Shown: positions 9,550 through 19,139, counted from the stretch's first letter. The stretch is DNA of 64,000 nt from an uncultured Pelagibacteraceae bacterium (GCA_902606105.1 CACLFK010000003.1:24972-88971), one strand, 5' to 3'. Numbers and translations are program-made. Notes: a model not told the origin generated them from the letters alone.

Positions 9550-9575
9550 TTGAACCCGTTTAATAACGGGTTCAA
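9550..9575 (+). terminator. Hairpin between proX and proW (11-bp stem TTGAACCCGTT-TAAT-AACGGGTTCAA), no strong U-tract
   Basis: Perfect inverted repeat read directly; possible attenuator or mRNA stabiliser. Confidence 0.6.
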
Positions 9576-9592
9576 TTAAGTTCAAAAATTTT

Positions 9593-10480
9593 ATGGAATT
9601 CTTTAACAAAATACCTGTAATGGACAGAACAGCCTTGAGAGAGCTAAAAAAAAGTATTGATTTTAGTTTTAAGGAATTTTCTAGAGCTTACGGAGATGGA
9701 ATAGAAGGTTTTTTTGATCCTCTTTTATATTTTTTAATTTGGTTAGAAAAACTATTGGTAAGTAGTCCTTGGCCTCTAGTTATAGGTATTTTTGCATTGC
9801 TAGCGTGGGTTGGTTCAAGAAGCATAAAGCTTGTGGTTGGGACTATAGTTTGTTTTATGGTTATTGGATATTTTGGTATGTGGAAAAATTGTATGGCTAC
9901 TGTTGCTATAATTTCTGTATCAACGCTAGTTTGTATTGTGGTGGGTATACCGATTGGAGTATTAATGTCTAAATCGGCTAGAGCTGAAAAAACAATTTTG
10001 CCTGTATTAGATATGATGCAAACTATTCCTAGTTTTGTTTATTTAATTCCTATAATTATGCTGCTCGGTATTGGAAAGGTTCCTGGTTTACTGGCGGTAT
10101 GTATTTATGCATTACCTCCAATTGTGAGACTTACAAACTTAGGTATTAGGGAAGTTGACAAAGAAACGCTAGAAGCAAGCGAGGCTTTTGGTGCAACCCC
10201 GATGCAGAAATTAAGATCTGTCCAAATTCCACTTTCTTTACCGACAATATTTGCTGGCATTAACCAGACAATTATGATGGCCTTAGCTATGGTTGTTATA
10301 GCATCGATGATAGGTGTCCGAGGATTAGGAGTGCCTATTTTACAAGCTATATCTAACCAATATCTTGCTCTTGGTTTAATGAATGGTTTGGCAATTGTTG
10401 CTCTTGCCATTATCTTTGACCGGGTGACGCAGCAGTACGGACAAAGAATACAAAAGCACAGAGGTCAACTTAAAAAATAA
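9593..10480 (+). CDS. proW: Glycine-betaine/proline-type ABC transporter permease
   Basis: 295 aa; 'LDMMQTIPSFVYLIPIIMLLGIGKVPG' ProW-like, 'EASEAFGATPMQKLRSVQIPLSLPTI' EAA loop. Confidence 0.88.
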   Translation: MEFFNKIPVMDRTALRELKKSIDFSFKEFSRAYGDGIEGFFDPLLYFLIWLEKLLVSSPWPLVIGIFALLAWVGSRSIKLVVGTIVCFMVIGYFGMWKNCMATVAIISVSTLVCIVVGIPIGVLMSKSARAEKTILPVLDMMQTIPSFVYLIPIIMLLGIGKVPGLLAVCIYALPPIVRLTNLGIREVDKETLEASEAFGATPMQKLRSVQIPLSLPTIFAGINQTIMMALAMVVIASMIGVRGLGVPILQAISNQYLALGLMNGLAIVALAIIFDRVTQQYGQRIQKHRGQLKK

Positions 10481-10538
10481 ATCGTATACAATCGAATTTT
10501 CTAGACTCATATTTTAAAATCAATAAAGATCTAAATAA

Positions 10539-11267
10539 ATGAATTTTTCATTAGAAATAGGTCCTAAAACTAATATTGAAACTTTACCACCAATAAGTGA
10601 TATTTATATTACTATGTTACCTGGTGGAGATTATAAAGAAACAGCAGACAAGGCTGTTGAACTTGTCAAAAAAGGATTTAATCCAGTTCCTCATTTTCCA
10701 GCTAGATCAATGCAAAATGAAAAAGAGCTTAAAGATTATGTTGATAGATGTAAAGATGGTGGGGTTAAACAAGTTTTAATAATTGGTGGTGGAAGAGAAC
10801 CTGCAGGAAAATTTGACAGTTCATTTCAACTTTTAGAGACAGGTTATTTTGAAAAAATGAAAATAGGAATAGCTGGACATCCTGAGGGGAGTCCTGATAT
10901 ATCCGATAGGGAATTAGAGACAGCTATGATAGATAAAAAGCCTTATGCTGATTATATAGTAACTCAATGGTTACTTGATCCTCAGCCTATTATAGATTTT
11001 ATCTCTAAACAAAGCATACCAGTGCATGTAGGAATTACTGGGCCTTTAAAAATATCTAGCTTAATCAAATTTGCTAATATTGTGGGGGCAAAAAATTCTA
11101 TTAATTTTCTTAAATCTAATTTTACTAAGGCGTTAGATTTATTGAAACCTAAAGACCCTAATGATTTAATTGGGAAAGTTAAATCGCATACTGATAACTT
11201 CCACATTTATACATTCGGCGGCTTGAAGGAAACTAACAAGTGGTTGAAGGAGAATAGTTATGTCTAA
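10539..11267 (+). CDS. Methylenetetrahydrofolate reductase-like protein
   Basis: MetF TIM-barrel-like: 'NPVPHFPARSM', 'LIIGGGREPAGKF', 'IGIAGHPEGSPD'; start of next CDS overlaps. Confidence 0.8.
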   Translation: MNFSLEIGPKTNIETLPPISDIYITMLPGGDYKETADKAVELVKKGFNPVPHFPARSMQNEKELKDYVDRCKDGGVKQVLIIGGGREPAGKFDSSFQLLETGYFEKMKIGIAGHPEGSPDISDRELETAMIDKKPYADYIVTQWLLDPQPIIDFISKQSIPVHVGITGPLKISSLIKFANIVGAKNSINFLKSNFTKALDLLKPKDPNDLIGKVKSHTDNFHIYTFGGLKETNKWLKENSYV

Positions 11268-12618
11268 TGAATTTGACTATACTAAATTAAAACATGTTAC
11301 TTCTGTTGATCAATCAGACAGAGAAGTACCATATAATTTAAGACAAAGTGGGCCAACAAAAGTTGAAATGTTAATTTCAACAAGGGTAAGAAAGTCACCC
11401 TATTGGCATTTATCAATGCAGGCTGGTTGCTGGAGGGCAACTGTATATAATCGTATTTATCATCCAAGAGGTTATGTAAAACCTGAAGATGGTGGTGCGA
11501 TGGTAGAATACGATGCAATTGTTAATCATGTAACTATGTGGAACGTTGCTGTTGAAAGGCAAATAAGAGTTAAGGGTCCAGATGCAGAAAAATTTACTGA
11601 TTATGTAATTACTAGAGATGCTACTAAAATTTCTCCAATGAGAGCGAGATATGTAATTTTATGTAATGCCTATGGTGGAGTTTTAAATGACCCAATTCTT
11701 CTAAGAATTTCTGAAGATGAATTTTGGTTTTCATTGTCAGATTCTGATATTGGAATGTATTTACAAGGAGTGAATGCAGATGGAAGGTTTAATTGTACAG
11801 TTGAAGAGATAGATGCATGTCCAGTTCAAATTCAGGGACCAAAATCAAAAGCTTTAATGAAAGACCTTTGTGGAGATCAAGTAGACTTTGATAATATGCC
11901 TTTTTATGGATTGGCTGAAGCTAATGTAGGGGGAAGAAGTTGTGTGATTTCTCAATCTGGTTTCTCTGGAGAAGCCGGGTATGAAATATATTTAAGAGAT
12001 GCAACTTTATATGCTGAAGATATGTGGAATGCTGTTCTAGATGCAGGAAAACAACATAGTCTTATGGTAATTGCGCCTGCACATCATCGAAGAATTCAAG
12101 CAGGTATACTTTCTTGGGGGCAAGACATGGACCAACAACACAATCCTTTTCAATGTAACTTGGGATATCAAGTTTCTTTATCTGGAAAAGGAGAATGGAA
12201 TAAAAAGGGTGACTATGTTGGAAAAGCTGCTTTAGAAAAAATGAAAGCAGATCTCGTAGATGGAAAAAAGCCTTATAAATTACAATTAGTTGGGTTGGAA
12301 TTTGGTGGTAAACCAATTGAAGATTACGCACCTGACTTTTGGCTGGTTTCTCCTGAAAGTGGCGGCGATCCTGTGGGGTTTATTACATCACCTTGGTATC
12401 ATCCTGAAAAAAAACAAAACATTGCAATGGGATATGTCCCATTTGATGGAACACTTAATGCTAATGGCTTTCCAAAAGGTAAGGTTGGAACAAGGTTTAA
12501 AGTTCATTTGCCAGAGCAGTACTCTGAAAAAGCAGGAGTTCCAGTTGAAGCAGTTGTAGTTGATATTCCATTTAAAGAGTCTTTTAACGCAAATACAAGG
12601 GAAGTTGTAAAAGGCTAA
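11260..12618 (+). CDS. GcvT/DmdA-like aminomethyltransferase (folate-dependent demethylase homolog)
   Basis: 'MWNVAVERQIRVKGPDAEKF', 'GGVLNDPILLRI', 'VQIQGPKSKALM', 'SGFSGEAGYEIYLRD' GcvT family motifs, with resemblance to DmdA. Confidence 0.8.
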   Translation: MSNEFDYTKLKHVTSVDQSDREVPYNLRQSGPTKVEMLISTRVRKSPYWHLSMQAGCWRATVYNRIYHPRGYVKPEDGGAMVEYDAIVNHVTMWNVAVERQIRVKGPDAEKFTDYVITRDATKISPMRARYVILCNAYGGVLNDPILLRISEDEFWFSLSDSDIGMYLQGVNADGRFNCTVEEIDACPVQIQGPKSKALMKDLCGDQVDFDNMPFYGLAEANVGGRSCVISQSGFSGEAGYEIYLRDATLYAEDMWNAVLDAGKQHSLMVIAPAHHRRIQAGILSWGQDMDQQHNPFQCNLGYQVSLSGKGEWNKKGDYVGKAALEKMKADLVDGKKPYKLQLVGLEFGGKPIEDYAPDFWLVSPESGGDPVGFITSPWYHPEKKQNIAMGYVPFDGTLNANGFPKGKVGTRFKVHLPEQYSEKAGVPVEAVVVDIPFKESFNANTREVVKG

Positions 12619-12627
12619 AAACATTTT

Positions 12628-12650
12628 GGGGGAGCAAATTAAACTCCCCC
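12628..12650 (+). other. GC hairpin (GGGGGAG ... CTCCCCC) after the DmdA-like gene
   Basis: 7-bp stem, no U-tract; possible terminator or processing site. Confidence 0.35.
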
Positions 12651-12660
12651 CATAAAATCA

Positions 12661-12771
12661 ATGACAAAAGGTTTTTTAATAGGAATTTGCGTTACGATTG
12701 CAATTGCATTAATAGTATTTCCCTTGATAGTCTCATATAAAGCACAAAAAAATAAAAAGAATAAAAATTAA
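12661..12771 (+). CDS. Small single-TM protein, 36 aa (MTKGFLIGICVTIAIALIVFPLIVSYKAQKNKKNKN)
   Basis: Below the ORF-track length cutoff; TM helix plus Lys/Asn tail; stop overlaps next ATG (TAATG). Confidence 0.5.
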   Translation: MTKGFLIGICVTIAIALIVFPLIVSYKAQKNKKNKN

Positions 12772-13316
12772 TGTTTGGTGAATTTTTAAATATAATCTTC
12801 AAATCAATAAAATTAGATAAGACTCTTTATTCAGATAATAAGAATTTTACAGAAGCTTCAATTTATTTTGCAGGTATTATAATGATTTTAGATGGTATAG
12901 CTGGTGCGGTTGCAGCAAATACAATAATTAAAACTGCAATTGCTATGTCTGGCATTACAGCAATAATTACTTGGCTTATTTGGGCAATTTTTATTTATGT
13001 TATAGGTGTAAAACTTTTTCCGGATAAACAAACAAAAGTTTCATTTAAAAAAGTTTTAACTGCAGTTGGTTATGCACATGCTCCAGGTCTGCTAAGATTT
13101 TTTGCAGTAACACCAGACTTAATGATACCAATAATCTTTCTTACACAATTTTGGATATTTGCTGGTTTAATTATTTCAACAAAACAAATTCTAAATCTAA
13201 AATCTAATTTTAAATCTTTTGGAATTATTCTTTTATCTTTCCTAATTATAGCATTTTTATCTATTTCATTTGTGATGAGTAGAATGAATATGCTTCCAGT
13301 TAGTCAAATAAGTTAA
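12771..13316 (+). CDS. Yip1-like multi-TM membrane protein
   Basis: 181 aa, ~5 TM; 'KKVLTAVGYAHAPGLLRFFA' Yip1-like motif. Confidence 0.65.
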   Translation: MFGEFLNIIFKSIKLDKTLYSDNKNFTEASIYFAGIIMILDGIAGAVAANTIIKTAIAMSGITAIITWLIWAIFIYVIGVKLFPDKQTKVSFKKVLTAVGYAHAPGLLRFFAVTPDLMIPIIFLTQFWIFAGLIISTKQILNLKSNFKSFGIILLSFLIIAFLSISFVMSRMNMLPVSQIS

Positions 13317-13480
13317 AGTGGAAAAATAGTTTTGGAAACCCTGCAAGATTTGCAAAGTTTAAAACCTGTCATTATCAGATTTTGAAAAACGCTTTCTTCC
13401 TCTTTTCTGCACTCATCACAGATATTATTAAAGTCGTTGCTAATTTTATTTTCATTATCTTTTTCTAAATCTTTAGTCAT
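13313..13480 (-). CDS. Small Cys4 (zinc-ribbon-like) protein, 55 aa
   Basis: Translated by hand: MTKDLEKDNENKISNDFNNICDECRKEEESVFQNLIMTGFKLCKSCRVSKTIFPL; CxxC...CxxC; start overlaps upstream DUF3726-like stop by 8 nt. Confidence 0.5.
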   Translation of the reverse strand: MTKDLEKDNENKISNDFNNICDECRKEEESVFQNLIMTGFKLCKSCRVSKTIFPL

Positions 13481-14123
13481 TATCTGTTAAACCCGCTCCT
13501 GCAGCACTTTTTTTCAAACTATCAGTTTCTTCTACAAAAGTATTCTCTGATAATTTATATAAACTTTCCCATTCATTTTCATTAAAATTATCCTTATTTT
13601 CAATAAAACTGATTTCTAAATTTTTAGAATTTTTGGGAAATTCTATATTTAAAAAATTTGAATAAATATTTACATTTAAATTCAATAAAATTTCTTTTTT
13701 ATCAAATTTAACATTAATTTTTTTTCCAATAATTTCTGAAGATCTACTTAAAAATGATAAAAAAATAATTGGATAAGCAATATTTGTAAAATAAATTTTT
13801 TCATAATTTTCTAGTATTTTTAGTTGATCTAAAAAACTAATTCCTAAAATGATTGGGCAATATGGATTTGGAGAAGATGAATTTGACACATTTATTAAAC
13901 TTAAATTCTCGTATGTATTATTTTCCTTATCACGAAAATAATAGTTTAAATGTTTAACACCAGGTAAACCAAACATCTCTAATTGTCTTATACATTTACC
14001 AATTTCTTCAGATTCGCCCCAAGAAAATCCAGCAGCTTTTGATGCTCTTTTAGCTGTAGTTTCAATTTCGCTTAAGGACTTCATTTTTTTAAATACTTGT
14101 CCTGTAGACCCACTGCTCGTCAT
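13473..14123 (-). CDS. DUF3726-like protein
   Basis: 'SLSEIETTAKRASKAAGFSWGESEEIGKCIRQLEMFGLPG' matches remembered DUF3726 N-terminus. Confidence 0.65.
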   Translation of the reverse strand: MTSSGSTGQVFKKMKSLSEIETTAKRASKAAGFSWGESEEIGKCIRQLEMFGLPGVKHLNYYFRDKENNTYENLSLINVSNSSSPNPYCPIILGISFLDQLKILENYEKIYFTNIAYPIIFLSFLSRSSEIIGKKINVKFDKKEILLNLNVNIYSNFLNIEFPKNSKNLEISFIENKDNFNENEWESLYKLSENTFVEETDSLKKSAAGAGLTDND

Positions 14124-15750
14124 AATTTTTTAATTCATCAGGTAGTGGTGCTCCTTGGAACATGCAAATTCTCAACCATTTGTCAGATCGTGGATCGAAT
14201 TTCAAAGCCCCAAAAAATGACAGCTTTAACCTAAGCATATCTATGGGCATTATATTTTTACCAATGGTATTATCTTGTATCTCGGAGTATGGAAATTTTT
14301 CAACAATAAATGCTCTTCTAACAATATGTCTTAGCTTAGAATTTTTAGACAAAAATTCAGCAACCGTGGAACTATTTTTTGTATCTAATAATTTTTTATG
14401 CAGTTTTTTAACATCTCTAGCTATTGCAAGTGGTTGTTCTAATTCAGATCCTCCTTCTTCAAATCTATCAGCTAATCTAGGCTCCTCTTTATTCTTGGAA
14501 ATAAACCAAAAATTTTGTGTATTTTGTTTCTTTTTAAAATTTATTTCTAAAATATTTGAATATTTTTTTTCAATAATATTAATTAAATCTTTGACTGTTC
14601 TGTTAGTTGGAATAGTGAAATATTTATCCTCCTCAGAACTCATCTGACTCACTAACGGATTAGTGATTTCATCATATGGTTCCATCATAATAGAAACCAC
14701 ATACTCAATACACTCCTCACATGCTTTCTCATCTAACCAAAGATATATTTGGTTAAAAGGATATTCGTCTTCAAAATCAAAATCATTATCGATAAAATGG
14801 ATAAATTTTTTTATGTCTTTTAATAAATTTTTAATTTTATTTTGCTGATACTCACTATCAGTATTCCAGCTGGTAATATTTGTTATAGATTTTTTAATAC
14901 AATCAATAAACAATACACTGTCTTTTTTCTTAACAATTTTTATTTCTCTTATTTTTTTTAAGGCAATCTCTCTACTCATTACCCAATTATTTAACAAGGT
15001 TGGGTGATTTACAATAAATGGAGCCATGCCTAATCCTGTAGAATTTCCAATACCTAAATTTTTACAAATCTTTCTATCTAATACAACAGCTTTACTGGGG
15101 TTTTTATGATGAGCGACATGGTTTACTTGATCAAATGTAAATTGTCTAACTAAATAAACAAGCATCATTTCCAATCTAAAAGGTCCATTTATTTCTTCTC
15201 TATTCTTAATTCTAAAACGATCTGCTAAGCCAAATTTTCCAGAACCATATACTGCGGTTGTTCTATACAAATATCCGACATTTGATAGTAACTCTAAATC
15301 TGGTTGTTTACCTTCACTTAATCTTTCAACTACATGATTGAACACTCGAACAGATTTATTTGCTCTAGATAATGTTAACTCTTTAAATGAAAGTCTGCCA
15401 ACTTCCTGCCTGGGTACTTCATTTTTAAGTCTATCAATATCTTTTTGATTAGGAACACCATCATGTAGTGTAAATGCGGCATCCCATTTTGTTGCAATTA
15501 CTCTATCTGATCTTTCGTCATCTTTAATTTTATTTGCAAAACAAACTAGTGAATAAGTTCTTTTATTTTTTCTAAAAGAGTAGACTGCTTCTCCATAACC
15601 AAATCTATCTAAATTAAATAAGTCTCTCTTATATTCCCAATCTTTAAATTCATTAAGAAAGCTTCTTAAAAAAGATAGTTTAGACTGATGAAATGATCCC
15701 AATCTTGATAGTCTCATTATCTTATTAGGATCTCTAAGTTGAACTTTCAT
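14089..15750 (-). CDS. Conserved hypothetical protein, 553 aa
   Basis: Long ORF overlapping the downstream DUF3726-like ORF; no family recognised. Confidence 0.75.
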   Translation of the reverse strand: MKVQLRDPNKIMRLSRLGSFHQSKLSFLRSFLNEFKDWEYKRDLFNLDRFGYGEAVYSFRKNKRTYSLVCFANKIKDDERSDRVIATKWDAAFTLHDGVPNQKDIDRLKNEVPRQEVGRLSFKELTLSRANKSVRVFNHVVERLSEGKQPDLELLSNVGYLYRTTAVYGSGKFGLADRFRIKNREEINGPFRLEMMLVYLVRQFTFDQVNHVAHHKNPSKAVVLDRKICKNLGIGNSTGLGMAPFIVNHPTLLNNWVMSREIALKKIREIKIVKKKDSVLFIDCIKKSITNITSWNTDSEYQQNKIKNLLKDIKKFIHFIDNDFDFEDEYPFNQIYLWLDEKACEECIEYVVSIMMEPYDEITNPLVSQMSSEEDKYFTIPTNRTVKDLINIIEKKYSNILEINFKKKQNTQNFWFISKNKEEPRLADRFEEGGSELEQPLAIARDVKKLHKKLLDTKNSSTVAEFLSKNSKLRHIVRRAFIVEKFPYSEIQDNTIGKNIMPIDMLRLKLSFFGALKFDPRSDKWLRICMFQGAPLPDELKNYDEQWVYRTSI

Positions 15751-15752
15751 GG

Positions 15753-16718
15753 CTAAATTAATTTATAGAAATTGTACCAGTTGTTTCCAAGTATTCCATT
15801 TATCTCTTCATCAGAAAATCCAACTTTTTTAAGTCCTTTGTCGATATTTGAAAAACCCCTCGCGTCTTCAAACCATTGAGGTTGTTTGGGAAAGCCAGGT
15901 TTATTTTTATTACCCTCACCAAAATTTGTACTTTTAGACCATGTTCCATTTCTCATCCATTCAACAACACTATCAGGCTGATTGAGGCAAAGATCAGATC
16001 CAATACCTATTTGTTTAGTGTTCATTATTTCAGCTGTCTTAGCAACCATCTCACAGAAGCTTTCAAGGGTACAATTTGTGTTATCTTTCAAATGATGAGG
16101 ATATAAAGATAATCCAAGAATACCTCCGCTGTCACTTAAAATTTTTAATAAATCAGACGATTTGTTTCTTTTTGCAGGATGCCAAAAAAATGGATTGGCA
16201 TGTGTTATTGCTATTGGTTTTTGACTTAATTCGATTGCTTCGATTGTACTTTTTTCAGCTGAATGTGACATGTCAATTACTACACCCACCCTATTCATTT
16301 CCTTTATGACTTCGCGTCCAAAATTAGTAACTCCACTATCTATATTTTCATAACAACCAGTAGCTAATAATGATTGGTTGTTATAAGTAAGCTGCATAAA
16401 TCGGCAACCTAATTTATGTATTTTTTCAACTAATTTTATATCATCTTCTATAGGAGAACAATTTTGAAAACCAAAAAAAATTGCTGTTTTTTTTTCTTTA
16501 TTTGCCTTTTCTATATCTTTGTAGTCCCAACCTTGGAATATTATATCTGAATTATCATTAAAAAGTTTTTCCCATTTTTTAATCTCAGTTAATAATTCAT
16601 GGTAATCTTCATGATAGACTATCGTAACGTGAACAGCGTCAAGACCTGCGGATCTATTAAACTCGAAGGTTTCTCTTGACCAATTACAATATTGAAGATT
16701 ATCAATTTTAAAATTCAT
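15753..16718 (-). CDS. Membrane (renal) dipeptidase, peptidase M19 family
   Basis: 'GVVIDMSHSAEKSTIEAIELSQKPIAITHANP', 'IGIGSDL'. Confidence 0.88.
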   Translation of the reverse strand: MNFKIDNLQYCNWSRETFEFNRSAGLDAVHVTIVYHEDYHELLTEIKKWEKLFNDNSDIIFQGWDYKDIEKANKEKKTAIFFGFQNCSPIEDDIKLVEKIHKLGCRFMQLTYNNQSLLATGCYENIDSGVTNFGREVIKEMNRVGVVIDMSHSAEKSTIEAIELSQKPIAITHANPFFWHPAKRNKSSDLLKILSDSGGILGLSLYPHHLKDNTNCTLESFCEMVAKTAEIMNTKQIGIGSDLCLNQPDSVVEWMRNGTWSKSTNFGEGNKNKPGFPKQPQWFEDARGFSNIDKGLKKVGFSDEEINGILGNNWYNFYKLI

Positions 16719-16809
16719 ATTAGTTTAACTCTAATCAATATGTTTTTAAATACTATTAATTTTATTGAAATTTTAAGATAATTTTGAAATAAACCAATTA
16801 CTAATTTTC

Positions 16810-17301
16810 ATGAAAAAAAATAAAAATATAAAAGTTTCAGTCGTTATGGGTAGTCAGTCTGATTATAAGACTATGAAGATGGCAGAAAAAACGCTTAAAA
16901 AAATTGGTGTTTCTTTTGAAACAAAAATTGTTTCAGCTCACAGAACTCCTAAGAGAATGTACGATTATGCTCTAAAAGTAGAACAAAATAATATAGGTGT
17001 AATTATAGCGGGCGCTGGAGGATCAGCACATTTGCCTGGTATGATTTCGGCACTTACCTCGTTGCCGGTTCTTGGTGTACCTATTGAAAGCAAAAAATTA
17101 AAAGGCTTAGATAGCCTTTTATCAATAGCTCAAATGCCAAAAGGAATACCTGTTGGAACACTTGCTATTGGTGAAGACGGTGCAGTTAATGCTGCATTAC
17201 TAGCAGCCTCAATAATTGCAAACCAAAATCCATCTATTAAAAGGAAACTGAGTAACTGGAGATCTAGTCAAACTAAGTCAGTCAAAAAAAATCCTAAGTA
17301 A
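16810..17301 (+). CDS. purE: N5-carboxyaminoimidazole ribonucleotide mutase
   Basis: 'VMGSQSDYKTM...VSAHRTPKRM...AGAGGSAHLPGM'. Confidence 0.97.
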   Translation: MKKNKNIKVSVVMGSQSDYKTMKMAEKTLKKIGVSFETKIVSAHRTPKRMYDYALKVEQNNIGVIIAGAGGSAHLPGMISALTSLPVLGVPIESKKLKGLDSLLSIAQMPKGIPVGTLAIGEDGAVNAALLAASIIANQNPSIKRKLSNWRSSQTKSVKKNPK

Positions 17302-17302
17302 A

Positions 17303-18349
17303 ATGTCTTATATTACTCTTGGCATTATAGGAGGTGGACAGCTTGGTAGTATGTTGGCAATTGCCGCAAAAAAATTAAATGTTAAAACTATAATTTTTTC
17401 TGACGATGCAGATGCCCCAGCTCGTAACTTTTGTAATCAATTTATTTCAGGAAATTATGATGATAAACAAAAAGTTACTGATTTTATTAATCGAGTTGAT
17501 GTTGTAACCTACGAATTTGAAAATATACCTTTTGAAACTCTTAACGAAATAAACAAATTAAAACCTGTTTTGCCTAAACCTTCTGTTAATCGACTTATTC
17601 AACATCGATTGGCTGAAAAAGATTTTATAAATAAACTAAATATCAGAACTACAAGGTATGTATCAGTTGAAAAAAAGTCAGATATAGATGCTTTGGAAGA
17701 TTTTTTACCGGGTATATTAAAGACTACAACACTCGGTTATGATGGAAAAGGACAATATCCAATAAATTCGACCGAAGAGTTAAATTCTATTAATATAGAT
17801 TTTTCCAGTGGATATATTCTTGAGAAACTTGTTAAGCTAAAAAAAGAAATTTCAATAATTATAACCAGATTTAGTAATAATAAATACGAAATTTATGAGC
17901 CCATTGAGAATACTCATGAAGATCAAATATTAAAATATTCTAAAATACCTGCTGAAATAAATGAGAAAATTTTTAATCAATCTAAAGACTGGGCTATGCT
18001 GATTGCAGAAGAACTAAAATATGTGGGAACTATGTGTGTAGAGTTTTTTATTGATAGAAATGATAATTTATATGTAAACGAAGTTGCACCTAGAGTACAT
18101 AACTCTGGCCATCTTACAATTAATTCATACAATGTAAGTCAATTTGAAAATCATGTTAGAGCAGTTTGTGGATTAGAGCAAATACCGTTAAAAAAAATTT
18201 CTAATGCAAAAATGATTAATTTAATAGGTGATCAGATAACTTCATATAGAAATTCTACTAAATCAAAAGATAATGAATTTTTTTTTGATTATTTAAAAAA
18301 AGAGATTAAAGAAAACAGAAAAATGGGTCATATCACAATATTAATTTAA
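17303..18349 (+). CDS. purK: N5-carboxyaminoimidazole ribonucleotide synthase
   Basis: 'LGIIGGGQLGSMLAIAA', ATP-grasp 'NEVAPRVHNSGH'. Confidence 0.97.
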   Translation: MSYITLGIIGGGQLGSMLAIAAKKLNVKTIIFSDDADAPARNFCNQFISGNYDDKQKVTDFINRVDVVTYEFENIPFETLNEINKLKPVLPKPSVNRLIQHRLAEKDFINKLNIRTTRYVSVEKKSDIDALEDFLPGILKTTTLGYDGKGQYPINSTEELNSINIDFSSGYILEKLVKLKKEISIIITRFSNNKYEIYEPIENTHEDQILKYSKIPAEINEKIFNQSKDWAMLIAEELKYVGTMCVEFFIDRNDNLYVNEVAPRVHNSGHLTINSYNVSQFENHVRAVCGLEQIPLKKISNAKMINLIGDQITSYRNSTKSKDNEFFFDYLKKEIKENRKMGHITILI

Positions 18350-18817
18350 ATGTTTAAATCATTAGTTGATAATTTTGATAATCCTAAAGTTCATGAACTT
18401 CTTAGTAAACACTTTGTTGAACTTAAAGCAGCATCTCCAGAAGGTAGCGCTCATGTTTTAGATATTCCTGGTTTAAAAGTATCATCAATTAAATTTTGGA
18501 GCTTGTGGCAAAATGAAAACTTAATAGGGTGCGGTGCTCTTAAATTTCTAAATAAGGGTCATGGGGAATTTAAATCTATAAGGATTCATGATAATTTTAG
18601 AAATAAAGGGTATGGGGTCAATGTAATAAATCATTTAATAAATGAAGCTAAAAAACTAAATATTAAAAGACTAAGTATTGAAACAGGTGCTGGAGATTTT
18701 TTTTTACCAGCAAGGAAACTTTTTAAAAAATGTGAATTTAAAGAATGTCAGCCCTTTGCGCATTATAAAGATGATGTAAATTCTGTATATTTGACTAAAA
18801 TTATTAACACAATTTAA
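18350..18817 (+). CDS. GNAT-family N-acetyltransferase
   Basis: 'FKSIRIHDNFRNKGYGVNVINHLINEAKKLNIKRLSIETG'. Confidence 0.88.
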   Translation: MFKSLVDNFDNPKVHELLSKHFVELKAASPEGSAHVLDIPGLKVSSIKFWSLWQNENLIGCGALKFLNKGHGEFKSIRIHDNFRNKGYGVNVINHLINEAKKLNIKRLSIETGAGDFFLPARKLFKKCEFKECQPFAHYKDDVNSVYLTKIINTI

Positions 18818-18880
18818 AAATTTTATTAATTTATAACATATTTTGTTGACAAAACCCTTTAAAGTCTAAACAAAGCCAGG

Positions 18881-18900
18881 ATTACTTAATTATAAGTAAT
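18881..18900 (+). promoter_or_regulatory. Cold-shock gene leader palindrome ATTACTTA-ATTA-TAAGTAAT
   Basis: Perfect 8-bp inverted repeat in cspA-like 5' leader; TTGACA -35-like element upstream (18845-18850). Confidence 0.4.
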
Positions 18901-18932
18901 AAATTAATATAACAAAAAGTAAGAAGATAAAT

Positions 18933-19139
18933 ATGAGTCTACAAGGAAAAGTAAAATGGTTCAATCCAACCAAAGGTTTTGGTTTTATTGAAAGAGAAGA
19001 TAAAGAAAAAGATGTGTTTGTACATGTTTCAGCTGTAAGAGATGCAGGTATGAACGGTTTAGATGAGGGTCAAGCTTTGACTTTCGATGTTGAAGATGGT
19101 CCTAAAGGTCCTTCAGCAGTTAACTTAAAAACTGCATAA
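18933..19139 (+). CDS. cspA: Cold-shock protein
   Basis: '[31 protein letters not shown]' CSD. Confidence 0.97.
   Translation: MSLQGKVKWFNPTKGFGFIEREDKEKDVFVHVSAVRDAGMNGLDEGQALTFDVEDGPKGPSAVNLKTA

Noticed and set aside
10105-10410. 101 aa antisense ORF in proW
   Set aside because: Overlaps a strong permease CDS; no independent support
11260-12618. Calling this gene dmdA outright
   Set aside because: GcvT-family motifs fit, but the sequence differs substantially from SAR11 DmdA as I recall it; kept as DmdA/GcvT-like
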